DNA of 64,000 nucleotides from Listeria monocytogenes (GCF_900187225.1 NZ_LT906436.1:2791501-2855500); one strand, 5' to 3'; positions 8,001-16,476 are shown, counted from the stretch's first letter. Program-made: numbers and translations. Notes: a model not told the origin generated them from the sequence alone.

Positions 8001-8723
8001 TCAATCCACAGAGAATGTTGCCTTAACGCCTAGAACTGTGCAGACTTTCTGATACATTCTAAGAGTTAAATCCGGATCTCCAGCTTCTAAACGGCCAATA
8101 ATGACCGGAGATAAATCTGATTTCAACGCTAAATCTAGTTGCGACCATTTTTTCTCCATTCGTTTAGAAAATATATATTTACCGAGGCTTGCCGAAAAAC
8201 TTTCTAAGTAATGGGCAATACCTTCATTTTCTAATGCTTTATTTTTCAGTGTTTCAAATTGGTAATCTGCGTTACCAATGCTTGTTTCTGCTTCAATTCG
8301 ACGCAAGAATACACGTTTTACTTCCTCGCGGTACGAGCTCATTTGATCCGTGAACGGGTTTTTATCTTTAAAATAGCCTTTAACGAAGCAATAATAGGTT
8401 TCATCCCCACTAAATGCAGTGAAGTAAATTAAACGACAATTTTTATCTTTAAAATGTGCTTTCATCTCTTGAATCGGTTGGTCAACAGTTGTTTCCACTC
8501 GAGTTGTTTGCAGTGAATAAGCTTGACTTTTACCGATGATTAAATGGACATCGGGAAGAATTTGCTTACCAGTGCTAAGCTTTCTTGTTTCTGCTGTTTC
8601 TAGTTGTAACAGGCCTTGAAATACTAAAGTGGCCATTAGTGGTTCTTCCACAATTAAATTTTGTAAGAAATCATACGCTTGGAACTCATTTTGTTCGTCT
8701 TTCACAAAAATGATTTTTGCCAT
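8001..8723 (-). CDS. Single-chain HigB/RelE-like domain fused to XRE HTH domain
   Basis: A 240-residue protein with two visible parts. Residues about 1-165 include CRLIYFTAFSGDETYYCFVK followed by GYFKDKNPF and an REEVKRVFLRR helix, the pattern of a HigB/DUF891-type RelE-fold toxin core (RLxYF, a FVKK-like strand, then a basic helix). Residues about 185-240 form an XRE helix-turn-helix (SKRMEKKWSQLDLALKSDLS, IIGRLEAGDPDLTL). In HigBA systems these are separate genes; here they are one chain. The ATG at 8723 gives MAKIIFVKDE; an upstream in-frame GTG at 8759 sits only two bases behind a GGAGG and is less likely, so the start is uncertain. It lies between noc and parA, where Bacillus has unrelated genes. 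Function is inference. Confidence 0.55.
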   Translation of the reverse strand: MAKIIFVKDEQNEFQAYDFLQNLIVEEPLMATLVFQGLLQLETAETRKLSTGKQILPDVHLIIGKSQAYSLQTTRVETTVDQPIQEMKAHFKDKNCRLIYFTAFSGDETYYCFVKGYFKDKNPFTDQMSSYREEVKRVFLRRIEAETSIGNADYQFETLKNKALENEGIAHYLESFSASLGKYIFSKRMEKKWSQLDLALKSDLSPVIIGRLEAGDPDLTLRMYQKVCTVLGVKATFSVD

Positions 8724-8884
8724 TCGTTTCGTGATTCCACCCAGAGTTGAGTGAATCACTCCCTCCTTTACAACTTTACCTAATTCTATTGTACTTTTTT
8801 CTGTTCAAAATTGCACTTATTTTCTCTAGTTTTTACAAAATAAATCAAATCCACTCAAATTGAGTTGTTTTTATTTTTTGAAAA

Positions 8885-8911
8885 TAAAAAACCCGCTTCA
8901 ATAAGCAGGTT
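8885..8911 (-). terminator. Terminator of the noc transcript
   Basis: AACCCGCTT (8890-8898) pairs with AAGCAGGTT (8903-8911) around a four-base loop, with T residues following on the minus strand. Confidence 0.8.
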
Positions 8912-8917
8912 TCACAA

Positions 8918-9217
8918 CTATTTTTTAACTTCTTTCGCTATTTGGTACCAACTGTAAATCTTCACTATTGCAAAGAAAGTATAGCCAAATGCGATGAGAT
9001 ATGCCCCGTAATTAACTAATAAAATGTTAAATCCACTTCCCCAGCCGGACTCTTCTGATACGGCAACTGCTCGGGCATAAGGACTGGTGAAAAAGTAGGT
9101 AATATATAGTGGATTAAAACTTAAAATAGCACTTGTAATCGCTATTACGAAAGATGGAAGTACCATCAAACAACTAATGACACCAACTGCATGTCCAATT
9201 ATCTTCAAAAACCTCAC
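8918..9217 (-). CDS. Small membrane protein of unknown function
   Basis: A 99-residue protein with two likely membrane helices: about 10-32 (VGVISCLMVLPSFVIAITSA) and about 65-90 (ILLVNYGAYLIAFGYTFFAI). The loop between them is probably extracytoplasmic and the basic C-terminal tail (IAKEVKK) cytoplasmic. The start is a GTG at 9217 behind GAGGTG. It follows noc by 11 bases and shares its terminator, so it is co-transcribed with noc. I do not recognise a family. Confidence 0.75.
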   Translation of the reverse strand: MRFLKIIGHAVGVISCLMVLPSFVIAITSAILSFNPLYITYFFTSPYARAVAVSEESGWGSGFNILLVNYGAYLIAFGYTFFAIVKIYSWYQIAKEVKK

Positions 9218-9228
9218 TGCTACACCTC

Positions 9229-10083
9229 TTATTTCTTTTTAGGAATTTGAATGGTAATTTGATAAAAATCATCTGTCTCTTCTTCGGTGAAATCTAGGTC
9301 CATTCCGTTATCTTTAACCATTGTAACCGATTGTTTAATCGTGTTCATAGCGATACGCACGTCACGACTAATAGCTTGGCGTTTTGGTTTGGTTTTTTTA
9401 GTAGCTACTTGTTTTTTCACGCCTAAAATTTCTTGAATCCTTGCTTCGGTTTGTTTGACGTTCCAGTGATTCTCGGCTATTTCGGCTAAAAGTGCGACTT
9501 GTTGTTCTTCTGTTTCTAATGCGAGTAACGAACGAGCATGGCGTTCTGAAATTTGTTTGATAAGAACCGCTTCTTGGACAGTTTCGGGCAGTTTTAGAAG
9601 ACGCATTTTGTTGGCGATGGCAGACTGGCTTTTCCCGACACGTTGCGCAAGGGCTTCTTGTGTCACGTCCTGCATGTCTAGTAAACTCCGATATGCTTTC
9701 GCTTCCTCAATTGGCGTCAATTCTTCACGTTGCAAGTTTTCAATTAAAGCAATCGCTGCTACTTCTTCATCATCTAAATTTTGAATAATTGCTGGAATTT
9801 TTTCCATTTCTAAAGAAAGCACAGCACGAAAACGACGCTCGCCTGCAATGATTTCATAATAATCCGGTTCCATTTCTCTAACCACAATCGGCTGAATAAC
9901 ACCGTGAATTCGGATAGTTCGAGCAAGTTCATCAATCTTATCTTGATCAAATACTGTCCGTGGTTGAAATTGGTTCGGGAAAATTTTATCCATAGGAAGT
10001 TCTTGTACGCGTTGTACTCCTTCTTCTACTATATCATCCATTTGATTCTTCTCTTTTTTTCCAAATAAACGTGAAAAAGGCAT
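9229..10083 (-). CDS. noc: Nucleoid occlusion protein Noc
   Basis: A ParB-like DNA-binding protein that blocks division-septum assembly over the nucleoid. The product starts [13 protein letters not shown], matching the N-terminal amphipathic membrane-targeting helix of Noc; for this reason, and because GGAAGG lies just upstream, I chose the ATG at 10083 over an in-frame codon eight positions earlier. The ParB domain follows ([33 protein letters not shown]), then the HTH ([29 protein letters not shown]) and a C-terminal dimer domain. The 284 residues match B. subtilis Noc (283). Two candidate Noc-binding sites occur in this window (39714-39729 and 61926-61941). Confidence 0.95.
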   Translation of the reverse strand: MPFSRLFGKKEKNQMDDIVEEGVQRVQELPMDKIFPNQFQPRTVFDQDKIDELARTIRIHGVIQPIVVREMEPDYYEIIAGERRFRAVLSLEMEKIPAIIQNLDDEEVAAIALIENLQREELTPIEEAKAYRSLLDMQDVTQEALAQRVGKSQSAIANKMRLLKLPETVQEAVLIKQISERHARSLLALETEEQQVALLAEIAENHWNVKQTEARIQEILGVKKQVATKKTKPKRQAISRDVRIAMNTIKQSVTMVKDNGMDLDFTEEETDDFYQITIQIPKKK

Positions 10084-10210
10084 CTGGGTCCTTCCTTTCC
10101 GGAACATCTCGGGGTTTCTTAATATATTATCTAGCTATCCGCAAGTCTCTTAAACTATTTTAGCAGAAATGCTAGAGAAAAACACGCTTATTCTGTCGTT
10201 TAAATGTGAA

Positions 10211-10253
10211 AAAATAGATAGAGCTGCTAAAGTTTCACAGTCCTATCTATTTT
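10211..10253 (-). terminator. Terminator of the nanE-PTS-RpiR operon
   Basis: AAAATAGATAG (10211-10221) pairs with CTATCTATTTT (10243-10253), with an inner CTG/CAG pairing. T residues follow on the minus strand. It abuts the stop codon of the RpiR gene. The rest of 10108-10210 shows nothing recognisable. Confidence 0.82.
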
Positions 10254-10254
10254 C

Positions 10255-11061
10255 TTAATGAAATTCATCGGTAACAGTATTGATGGTTTTTTCCATATTG
10301 TCGCGGTAAGACTCATTTTGTAGCAACATCATGGAAATAATATCCATCACATACATAATCGAAAACTGGCTATTAGCAAAATACCTTTTACTTACGAATA
10401 AAGTATTGTAAACCGGAATAGTGACGTCGCTGATTTCGGTCATTTCACTATTTTCAAAACTTGTAAATGTAGCGACTTTACTTTTGTTTTTCTTAGCGTT
10501 TTTTAGTGCAGTAACTAGCTCTGGGGTGTTACCTGAATTAGAAATGCCAATAACAAAATCTTCTTTTGTTGTAATCGAGCTAGTAATAATCATCATATGC
10601 GGATCATTGACACTGATGACGTTTAACCCCATTCGAATAAGGCGCTGCGACATTTCAACGGCAGTGAGTCCAGAACTCCCGACGCCGCAAATATAGACTC
10701 GTTTGGCTTCTTGAATATACTGTACAACCTCGCGGATTTTGGCCGGCTCAATCAGCTTCACCGTGTTATCAATCACTTTATGATAAAACGAATAAACTTC
10801 TTCAAAAAGATCATCGTAACCAAGCGACGGAACCATTGTGGCTGCTGTGTTAACCCGCATTTTCAAATCAACAAAACTATCACAACGCACATGACGGCAA
10901 AACCTCGTTATCGTCGAAATGGACGTACCAGTTTCTTCGGCTAGCTCTTTAATGTTAATATTCTTGAGTTCATCACTTTTTTCTAAAATATACTTCGCAA
11001 TTTGTTTTTCTTTATTCGGTAATCGATTGTAATTTTGTTGGATTTCATTTAAAATCGTCAT
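10255..11061 (-). CDS. RpiR-family transcriptional regulator (HTH + SIS)
   Basis: A 268-residue sugar-phosphate-responsive regulator. The N-terminal HTH_6 domain (about 1-75) contains KELAEETGTSISTITRFCRH. The SIS sugar-isomerase domain (about 105-240) contains YICGVGSSGLTAVEMSQRL and VIGISNSGNTPELVTAL, the typical phosphosugar-binding loops. It is the last gene of the PTS operon and overlaps the ROK kinase gene by 17 bases. It most likely controls the operon by binding the paired palindromes upstream of nanE; the inducer may be an amino-sugar phosphate (inference from nanE). Confidence 0.88.
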   Translation of the reverse strand: MTILNEIQQNYNRLPNKEKQIAKYILEKSDELKNINIKELAEETGTSISTITRFCRHVRCDSFVDLKMRVNTAATMVPSLGYDDLFEEVYSFYHKVIDNTVKLIEPAKIREVVQYIQEAKRVYICGVGSSGLTAVEMSQRLIRMGLNVISVNDPHMMIITSSITTKEDFVIGISNSGNTPELVTALKNAKKNKSKVATFTSFENSEMTEISDVTIPVYNTLFVSKRYFANSQFSIMYVMDIISMMLLQNESYRDNMEKTINTVTDEFH

Positions 11062-11950
11062 CTTTTTCGGCCTCTTTCTGGTTTAAGAAATGATAGAGTG
11101 CGCCAATCATCCCAGCTTCATTTCCCAGCTTTGCGAAAGTAATATCTGCTGTATCGAACATCGGCGAGATTAATTTGGTTGAGATAGCCGCTTTTAGACG
11201 CGGTTTGAAGAATGACTCTTCTTCCATTAATCCGCCACCGAGCACAATCACTTCTGGGTTGAAAATATAGATTAAGTTTACTACACCTTCTACTAAATTC
11301 TCAATCCATTGCTCTATTTCAGCCAGCACATCTGCATCTCCGCTATAGGCCCATTCCATGACTTGACGACCATTTAACGCATTTTCCTCGATATTTTTTC
11401 GCGAGGCTACTTGTTTAATCAATGCTTTTGTTGAAGCCACATCTTGAAATTTTCCTTGTGAAAGGTGCATATAGCCCACTTCACATGCTGTAAAAGACGA
11501 TCCATTTATTAGTTTGTCATTTAGTAACATGGCTCCGCCGATTCCGGTACCAATTGTCAAACAGAGCACGCTCCCACACCCCCGTGCTCCACCCAACCAA
11601 AACTCGCCAAGACAGGCTGCATTTACGTCATTTTCCACTGCGCACGGAAGATTAAATCGGTGCTCTAATTCTGCTTTTATTTCAGTTCCTGTGTATTTGG
11701 GAATCGTGTAGCCAGCATAAATAATTTTGCCTTTCACAGAATCCACAACGCCCGCAGAGGCCACACAGACGCCCGCTACATCCGTTTTTTCTTGTTCAAC
11801 AATCCGAATAAGCGCGGGCATGATTTGATTCGCTCCGCCAGTTATAGGCGTCACACAAGACTTAAGTTCCCCCACCCGTTTACCTTCTTGATTAAATTTA
11901 GCGTATTTAATACTCGTTCCACCAATGTCGACACAAAGATAATTTTCCAT
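11045..11950 (-). CDS. ROK-family sugar kinase
   Basis: A 301-residue ASKHA-fold kinase. Phosphate-binding motifs are CVDIGGTSIKYAKF at the N-terminus, the ROK-typical VENDVNAACLGEFWLGGARG, TIGTGIGGAMLLND and the C-terminal FNPEVIVLGGGLME. The usual CxCGxxGC zinc motif of ROK kinases is missing; at that position the protein reads LSQGKFQDVAS. Listeria and streptococcal ROK kinases without zinc ligands, such as beta-glucoside kinase, are known. It has AGGTGAAG before ATG 11950. A kinase beside a PTS that already phosphorylates its substrate suggests it acts on a sugar released from an imported conjugate, possibly N-acetylmannosamine; this is inference. Confidence 0.85.
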   Translation of the reverse strand: MENYLCVDIGGTSIKYAKFNQEGKRVGELKSCVTPITGGANQIMPALIRIVEQEKTDVAGVCVASAGVVDSVKGKIIYAGYTIPKYTGTEIKAELEHRFNLPCAVENDVNAACLGEFWLGGARGCGSVLCLTIGTGIGGAMLLNDKLINGSSFTACEVGYMHLSQGKFQDVASTKALIKQVASRKNIEENALNGRQVMEWAYSGDADVLAEIEQWIENLVEGVVNLIYIFNPEVIVLGGGLMEEESFFKPRLKAAISTKLISPMFDTADITFAKLGNEAGMIGALYHFLNQKEAEKDDDFK

Positions 11951-11974
11951 TTCTTCACCTCTTTAGTGAAATTA

Positions 11975-12421
11975 TTATCCTTCTTTTGTTAATTCATCAT
12001 AAAATGCTTGGCTTGAATTTGCTTCGATTAAACGGGTTACCTTTTCCTCATCCATGAGTACTTCTGCAAGCTCTGACAACACTTCTAAATGACTTTCTGA
12101 ATCCGTTGCCGCAAGGGTAATAATTAGTTTCACTGGGTCGAACATGTCGCTGCCAAAAGCCACTCCATCAGCCAATGTTGCAAAGGTTAAGCCACCGTGA
12201 ATGACGCCAAACTCTGGTCGTGTGTGCGCTAACGCGATATGTTTAGCGATCACTATATATGGTCCATTATTTTCTACACTTTGAATCATTCCATCAATAT
12301 AACTCTCTTTGATAGCGCCTCGTTCTAGTAAAAGTCTCGCTGACATTTGGATAGCTTCCCGCCAGTCTTCTGCTTTTAAATTTACCTCAATATCCTCTAA
12401 AGTTACTCGGTCCAATAACAT
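11975..12421 (-). CDS. PTS enzyme IIA, mannitol/fructose type
   Basis: A 148-residue PTS_EIIA_2 domain protein. The phosphorylated histidine lies in IALAHTRPEFGV, preceded by the typical ENNGPYIVIAKHIALAH. It passes phosphate from HPr to the EIIB domain of the partner encoded at 13153-14559. The gap to the ROK gene is 24 bases and it follows the HAD phosphatase by 12 bases, so all lie on one transcript. Confidence 0.9.
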   Translation of the reverse strand: MLLDRVTLEDIEVNLKAEDWREAIQMSARLLLERGAIKESYIDGMIQSVENNGPYIVIAKHIALAHTRPEFGVIHGGLTFATLADGVAFGSDMFDPVKLIITLAATDSESHLEVLSELAEVLMDEEKVTRLIEANSSQAFYDELTKEG

Positions 12422-12433
12422 GCCCGTACCCCC

Positions 12434-13090
12434 TTATTTATTATACTCAGCCATTATTTCTGTTAAATTTACCTCCGCCAGCGACTCTCGCTCCATATAA
12501 TTCGGTGTCAAATCGCTATGTTTCGTTACTTCATTTGGGATGACAAGAACATTTACACCCGCACTATTCCCCGCCAAAAGGCCATTTCGCGAGTCTTCCA
12601 CAATAAGAGACTCCGACGGCTTAACATCAAGTACTCTCAAAGCTTCTAAAAACAAATCTGGTTCCGGCTTGATTCGAGTAACATCCTCCGCCGTAATAAT
12701 AGCATCAAAATATTCGAGCAAGCCTAGTCGTTCCAAATGATAAAGTGGTTTTGGTCGCTGCGATGAGGTCGCAAGTGCTAACTTTAATCCACGTTCTTTT
12801 AATTCACGAATAAAACTTTCCACGCCTTCTTTGGCTGGTAAACTTTTACTATTTTCAATAAAAGTTGCTTGTGTTTCTGCTTCGAACACTTGTCGATTAA
12901 TATCCATTTGCTTCGTCTCATTTAATTCACGGAATAAATCGTCCACATTAGATCCGACACACTGTAAAAACTCCTCGATAGAAAGGTCGTAATTTTGCTT
13001 CGTTTTAAACCATTCTTTAAAAATTTCATACCAAACTACTTCTGTATCAATAACAATTCCGTCAAAGTCCATCACAATCGCTTTTAACAT
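12434..13090 (-). CDS. HAD-superfamily sugar-phosphate phosphatase/mutase
   Basis: A 218-residue HAD hydrolase of the beta-phosphoglucomutase/YniC-like type. Motif I is VMDFDGIVIDTE (nucleophile and acid aspartates), motif II ALATSSQRPKP, motif III-IV KPEPDLFLEALRVL and VEDSRNGLLAGNSAG, with an alpha-helical cap between. ATG 13090 is chosen because GGAGG lies seven bases upstream; ten earlier in-frame codons do not have it. Inside the PTS operon it likely removes phosphate from, or isomerises, an imported sugar phosphate. The exact substrate cannot be read from sequence. Confidence 0.88.
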   Translation of the reverse strand: MLKAIVMDFDGIVIDTEVVWYEIFKEWFKTKQNYDLSIEEFLQCVGSNVDDLFRELNETKQMDINRQVFEAETQATFIENSKSLPAKEGVESFIRELKERGLKLALATSSQRPKPLYHLERLGLLEYFDAIITAEDVTRIKPEPDLFLEALRVLDVKPSESLIVEDSRNGLLAGNSAGVNVLVIPNEVTKHSDLTPNYMERESLAEVNLTEIMAEYNK

Positions 13091-13115
13091 TGTCTTCCTC
13101 CTACCCGTTTTACTA

Positions 13116-13147
13116 TTCAAAGCGCTCCTAAAAAGAAGCGCTTACAA
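13116..13147 (-). other. GC-containing hairpin between EIIBC and HAD genes
   Basis: AAAGCGCTCCT and AGAAGCGCTT form an imperfect hairpin with no T-run, so it is a poor terminator. The left half read on the minus strand (TGTAAGCGCTTCTT) also resembles a weak cre site (11 of 14). It may be an mRNA processing or stability element. Low confidence in any function. Confidence 0.35.
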
Positions 13148-13152
13148 ATAAG

Positions 13153-14559
13153 TTAATTCTTTTGTTCTCGGTCTGCAACTATTTTATCTATTAGTTCTTG
13201 ATATTCTGGTGCGCCGAGGTAATCCGTTATTTCTACATAATACGCATCTGGTTGTTTTTCTTTGGCTCGGTCAATAAGTGATTTATGCGTCACGACCACA
13301 TCGCATTCGGTCGGCAATTCGTGGATGGCGATATGGAACACTTTAATATCCTCTAAGCCAGCATTTTTGATTTTTTTCTGTAGCACCGTCGCGCCCATTG
13401 CACTGGATCCAAGCCCCGCATCACAAGCATAGGCGATTCTTTTAACATTTTTAAAATTAAAATCATCTACTGGAGCTTCGAAAACAGAGGAAATACTACT
13501 TTTTTTGCCTTTAAGACCTTCCATTTTCTTCGCTGCATCTTGTAGTTCTGAGTCTTTGTTCCCCATGCGTTTAATAAATGGAATGGCGGTAATGAATGTG
13601 ACAAGGGCCGCACATAGCACCGCAATAAGGATTTTAATGTGGTCGCCTGGTGCTGCCATCATCATAATGGTGATAATACTACCAGGAGAAGCTACACCAA
13701 CAAGGCCCGCATTTGTCATTGTTAAAATAAATGTTCCTGTCATACCACCAAGAATTAGCGGTAAAATAAGAATTGGATTCATTAAAACGAACGGGAAGTA
13801 AATTTCGTGAATACCACCAAATAGGTGAATAACACTTGCCCCGTAGGAAGATGCTTTTGAGTTACCTTTACCAAAGAACATATAGCCGAGTAGAATTCCA
13901 AGTCCTGGTCCAGGGTTTGATTCTAGTAAGTAAAGCACTGATTTCCCTGTTTCTGCGAGTTGCAAGGTGGCTAGTGGACTAAGAATACCTTGACCGATCG
14001 CATTGTTTAAGAATAAGACCTTGGCCGGCTCAATAATTAAAGCCGTTAGTGGGAGCAAATGATTGTTAATTAACACATCCACGCCACTTGCTAATACTTT
14101 TGTTACAGCTTCGACCATTGGAGCAATTGCCACATAAGAAAATAGTGCTAATCCCGCTCCAATTATCCCAATCGAAAAGTTATTAACTAGTAGTTCAAAT
14201 CCAGCTGGAATTTTTCCATCAATACGTTCATCAAATTTTTTAAGTATCCAAGCTGCGAGCGGACCCATTATCATTGCGCCGATAAACATGGTTATATCCG
14301 AACTAATAATTGCACCCATTGTTGCAACGGTACCAATAACTCCTCCTCGGTAACCGTGAACTGCTCGACCTCCGGCAAAAGCAATAAGAAGTGGTAACAA
14401 GTAATTAAGCATTGGTGCGATAAACCCTTTTAACATCTCAGAGCCTGTCGCTACCCCAATTGCCGTCAAAATCCCCCAAGCCATAAAAGCTCCTAAATTC
14501 GGAATGACCATACCACTTAGCTTACTCCCAAACTTTTGTACATGTACCCGAATAGACAT
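13153..14559 (-). CDS. PTS enzyme IIBC, mannitol type
   Basis: A 468-residue membrane permease. The N-terminal IIC domain (about 1-345) has many membrane helices beginning FGSKLSGMVIPNLGAFMAWG and carries the mannitol-family GGIHEIYFPF motif (GxHE). The C-terminal IIB domain (about 375-468) starts RIAYACDAGLGSSAMGATVL, with the phosphocysteine in CDAGLGSSAMGA. ATG 14559 has GGAGGGGG upstream. The IIA domain is a separate gene, 12421-11975. Despite the family name, neighbours (epimerase, Gfo/Idh dehydrogenase) argue that the substrate is not mannitol; no mtlD-type dehydrogenase is present. Confidence 0.92.
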   Translation of the reverse strand: MSIRVHVQKFGSKLSGMVIPNLGAFMAWGILTAIGVATGSEMLKGFIAPMLNYLLPLLIAFAGGRAVHGYRGGVIGTVATMGAIISSDITMFIGAMIMGPLAAWILKKFDERIDGKIPAGFELLVNNFSIGIIGAGLALFSYVAIAPMVEAVTKVLASGVDVLINNHLLPLTALIIEPAKVLFLNNAIGQGILSPLATLQLAETGKSVLYLLESNPGPGLGILLGYMFFGKGNSKASSYGASVIHLFGGIHEIYFPFVLMNPILILPLILGGMTGTFILTMTNAGLVGVASPGSIITIMMMAAPGDHIKILIAVLCAALVTFITAIPFIKRMGNKDSELQDAAKKMEGLKGKKSSISSVFEAPVDDFNFKNVKRIAYACDAGLGSSAMGATVLQKKIKNAGLEDIKVFHIAIHELPTECDVVVTHKSLIDRAKEKQPDAYYVEITDYLGAPEYQELIDKIVADREQKN

Positions 14560-14592
14560 AATTCCCCCTCCAATCATATGTGTGGCGTTCTT

Positions 14593-15594
14593 TTATAGTG
14601 ATACTTCTTTTCCTTCCGCAATCGAACGTTCAATAGCATCTACTACTCGCAAGGAATCATACGCTTCTTTAGGTGTAATAATTGATTTTGTATTATTCGC
14701 AACATTATTAATAAATGCCATTACTTCTTCTGCCAAATCTCCGGAAACTTCGCCATTTGTGTAATACCAGTGTCTTGAATCAGGATAAGACACCCCTTTT
14801 TCACTAACAAAACGAACTCCGTGGTCACAAGAGTCTACATATGCCACGCCTTTTGTTCCGACTAATTCTAGCTTGTCATCAATGATGGTTGGCGAGTTTT
14901 CTGGTAGCACCCAGCAAGCTTCAAGACAAGCAATTGCGCCATTTTCATACGTAACAATGGCATAGATAACATCATTCATGCCGTATTCTTTTAGCAACAC
15001 ACTGCGGCTTTTGGCGATAACCTTGACTGGCTCGCTATCCATGTACCAGTTAATATAATCAATATCATGAATCATTACGTGCATACTTAAATCAGAAGCA
15101 CCTATGTAACGCTTTGGCCCAGTAATTGGGCTGTTACGACGACAATAAAGATGAATAATATCACCCAATTCGCCGTTATCGAGGCGCTGTTTAATCATAT
15201 TAAAACGAGGATCAAATCTGAGTAAAAATCCAACTGTAAATACTTTGTCGTAGTCTTTGGTCAGTTCATACATTGCTTTGCCGTCTTCCAGTTCTTTTGC
15301 AAGTGGTTTTTCGAGTAAAATATGTTTTTTGTATTTTACGGCTTCTTCCACGCAATCACGGTGCATATTATCAGGTAAAACAATGCTCACAGCTTCAATC
15401 TCCGTATTTGCTAGAAGTTCGTGGTAGTCTTTGTAAGCTTTGCACTGAAATTTTTCTGCCATTTCAGCGCGTCTTTCATCGTTGTACTCACAAATTGCTA
15501 CTAACTCTACTTGCGGAAGTTTTTGGTAAATTTCTGCATGATACTGCCCCATTTGTCCAACGCCAATTACGCCAACTTTGATTTGCTTTGTCAT
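14593..15594 (-). CDS. Gfo/Idh/MocA-family oxidoreductase
   Basis: A 333-residue NAD(P)-dependent sugar or inositol dehydrogenase. The Rossmann motif is KVGVIGVGQMGQYHAEIY at the N-terminus and the catalytic EKPLAKE follows at about residue 95; the alpha/beta C-terminal domain contains HVMIHDIDYINWYM with the usual active-site Asp/His spacing. It is the second gene of the operon and starts one base after the nanE stop (TGATATG). Close to inositol 2-dehydrogenase-like proteins by pattern, but substrate is unknown. Confidence 0.88.
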   Translation of the reverse strand: MTKQIKVGVIGVGQMGQYHAEIYQKLPQVELVAICEYNDERRAEMAEKFQCKAYKDYHELLANTEIEAVSIVLPDNMHRDCVEEAVKYKKHILLEKPLAKELEDGKAMYELTKDYDKVFTVGFLLRFDPRFNMIKQRLDNGELGDIIHLYCRRNSPITGPKRYIGASDLSMHVMIHDIDYINWYMDSEPVKVIAKSRSVLLKEYGMNDVIYAIVTYENGAIACLEACWVLPENSPTIIDDKLELVGTKGVAYVDSCDHGVRFVSEKGVSYPDSRHWYYTNGEVSGDLAEEVMAFINNVANNTKSIITPKEAYDSLRVVDAIERSIAEGKEVSL

Positions 15595-15595
15595 A

Positions 15596-16309
15596 TCACT
15601 TACCTCTTTCTTCTTGAATTTTTTGGATTTCGTTTGTAAAGCGGGTGGTTATTTCCTGTGGCCGAGTTACTGCGCCGCCAACAACAACGGCATAACAACC
15701 TAACGTAAGAACTTGTCGTGCTTTACTAGGCGAATCGATTTTCCCTTCTGCAATCACTGGGCGCTTCGTACTTTTCAAAACTTCTTTCAAATGGGAGAAA
15801 TCGTCGTCGCTGATATTTTTATTCGCTGTTTCTTCGGTGTAGCCGTAAAGTGTCGTGCCAATTAAGTCGAAACCGAGGGAATCAGCGTAATAAACGTCTT
15901 CAATACTGCCTGTGTCTGCCATGAAAAGTGTGTTTGGAAACTCTTTTCGAATGGCGCTTAGTATGTCTTTGAGGTCTTCGTTATGTGGTCTTTTTCTCGT
16001 TGTCGCATCCATCGCAACAATTTCTACTCCCGTTTCACATATTTCTCTGACTTCTTTTAAAGTGGGTGTGATAAATACGTCCGAATCATCGTAATCTTTT
16101 TTGTAAATACCGATAATCGGAACATCGATCTCACTTTGAATTGCCCGAATATCTTTTGCGGTATTTGCTCGGATACCAACAGCACCACCTTGAACTGCGG
16201 CCAAAGCCATTTTTGACATAATAAATGCACTATGAAGTGGTTCGTCTTCTAAAGCTTGGCAGGAAACCACTAACCCACCTTTGATTTTTTCCATAACAGA
16301 ATTGCCCAC
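15596..16309 (-). CDS. nanE: N-acylglucosamine-6-phosphate 2-epimerase
   Basis: Interconverts N-acetylmannosamine 6-phosphate and N-acetylglucosamine 6-phosphate. The 237-residue TIM barrel has the NanE hallmarks LVVSCQALEDEPLH, GGAVGIRANTAKDI, PIIGIYKKDY, VAMDATTRKRP, MADTGSIEDVYYADSLGFD and IAEGKIDSP. The likely start is GTG 16309, five to eight bases after GAGGAGGAG; ATG 16294 is an alternative. It is the first gene of the PTS operon. Combined with the RpiR regulator it suggests that the operon handles a ManNAc- or other amino-sugar compound that ends as GlcNAc-6-P (inference). Confidence 0.93.
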   Translation of the reverse strand: MGNSVMEKIKGGLVVSCQALEDEPLHSAFIMSKMALAAVQGGAVGIRANTAKDIRAIQSEIDVPIIGIYKKDYDDSDVFITPTLKEVREICETGVEIVAMDATTRKRPHNEDLKDILSAIRKEFPNTLFMADTGSIEDVYYADSLGFDLIGTTLYGYTEETANKNISDDDFSHLKEVLKSTKRPVIAEGKIDSPSKARQVLTLGCYAVVVGGAVTRPQEITTRFTNEIQKIQEERGK

Positions 16310-16343
16310 TGATACTCCTCCTCTATACTGTGTTTCAGTGTAA

Positions 16344-16357
16344 AGTATGCGTTTTCA
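16344..16357 (-). promoter_or_regulatory. Possible cre (CcpA) site in nanE leader
   Basis: TGAAAACGCATACT on the minus strand matches the cre pattern TGWAANCGNTNWCA at 12 of 14 positions and keeps the central CG. It lies just downstream of the promoter, a repressing position. Confidence 0.45.
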
Positions 16358-16362
16358 AACAG

Positions 16363-16391
16363 ACTATATCACAAGAAAATGATTTTATCAA
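16363..16391 (-). promoter_or_regulatory. Promoter of the nanE-PTS operon
   Basis: TTGATA (16386-16391), 17-base spacer, TATAGT (16363-16368) on the minus strand. A GAAAATGATTTT copy (16375-16386) fills the spacer and touches the -35 element. Confidence 0.75.
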
Positions 16392-16401
16392 TATCGATTA
16401 A

Positions 16402-16418
16402 ATGAAAATGATTTTCAT
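16402..16418. promoter_or_regulatory. Operator palindrome upstream of nanE promoter
   Basis: ATGAAAATGATTTTCAT is a perfect 8-1-8 palindrome. The core GAAAATGATTTT recurs at 16375-16386, exactly 30 bases away (about three helical turns). It could be the operator of the RpiR protein encoded at the end of the operon. TGAAAATGATTTTCA also matches the Fur 7-1-7 motif at 13 of 15 positions, so Fur is an alternative. Confidence 0.6.
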
Positions 16419-16476
16419 ATTTTAGCGTGGATAGTTGCGGAAACTAGCTTTAAAAAATGACGTTGTTGTTAAAAAT

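Noticed and set aside
16402..16418. Calling the nanE upstream palindrome a Fur box
   Set aside because: It matches the Fur 7-1-7 pattern at 13 of 15, but a second half-matching copy and the RpiR gene in the operon make a sugar-responsive operator more likely. Kept as ambiguous.
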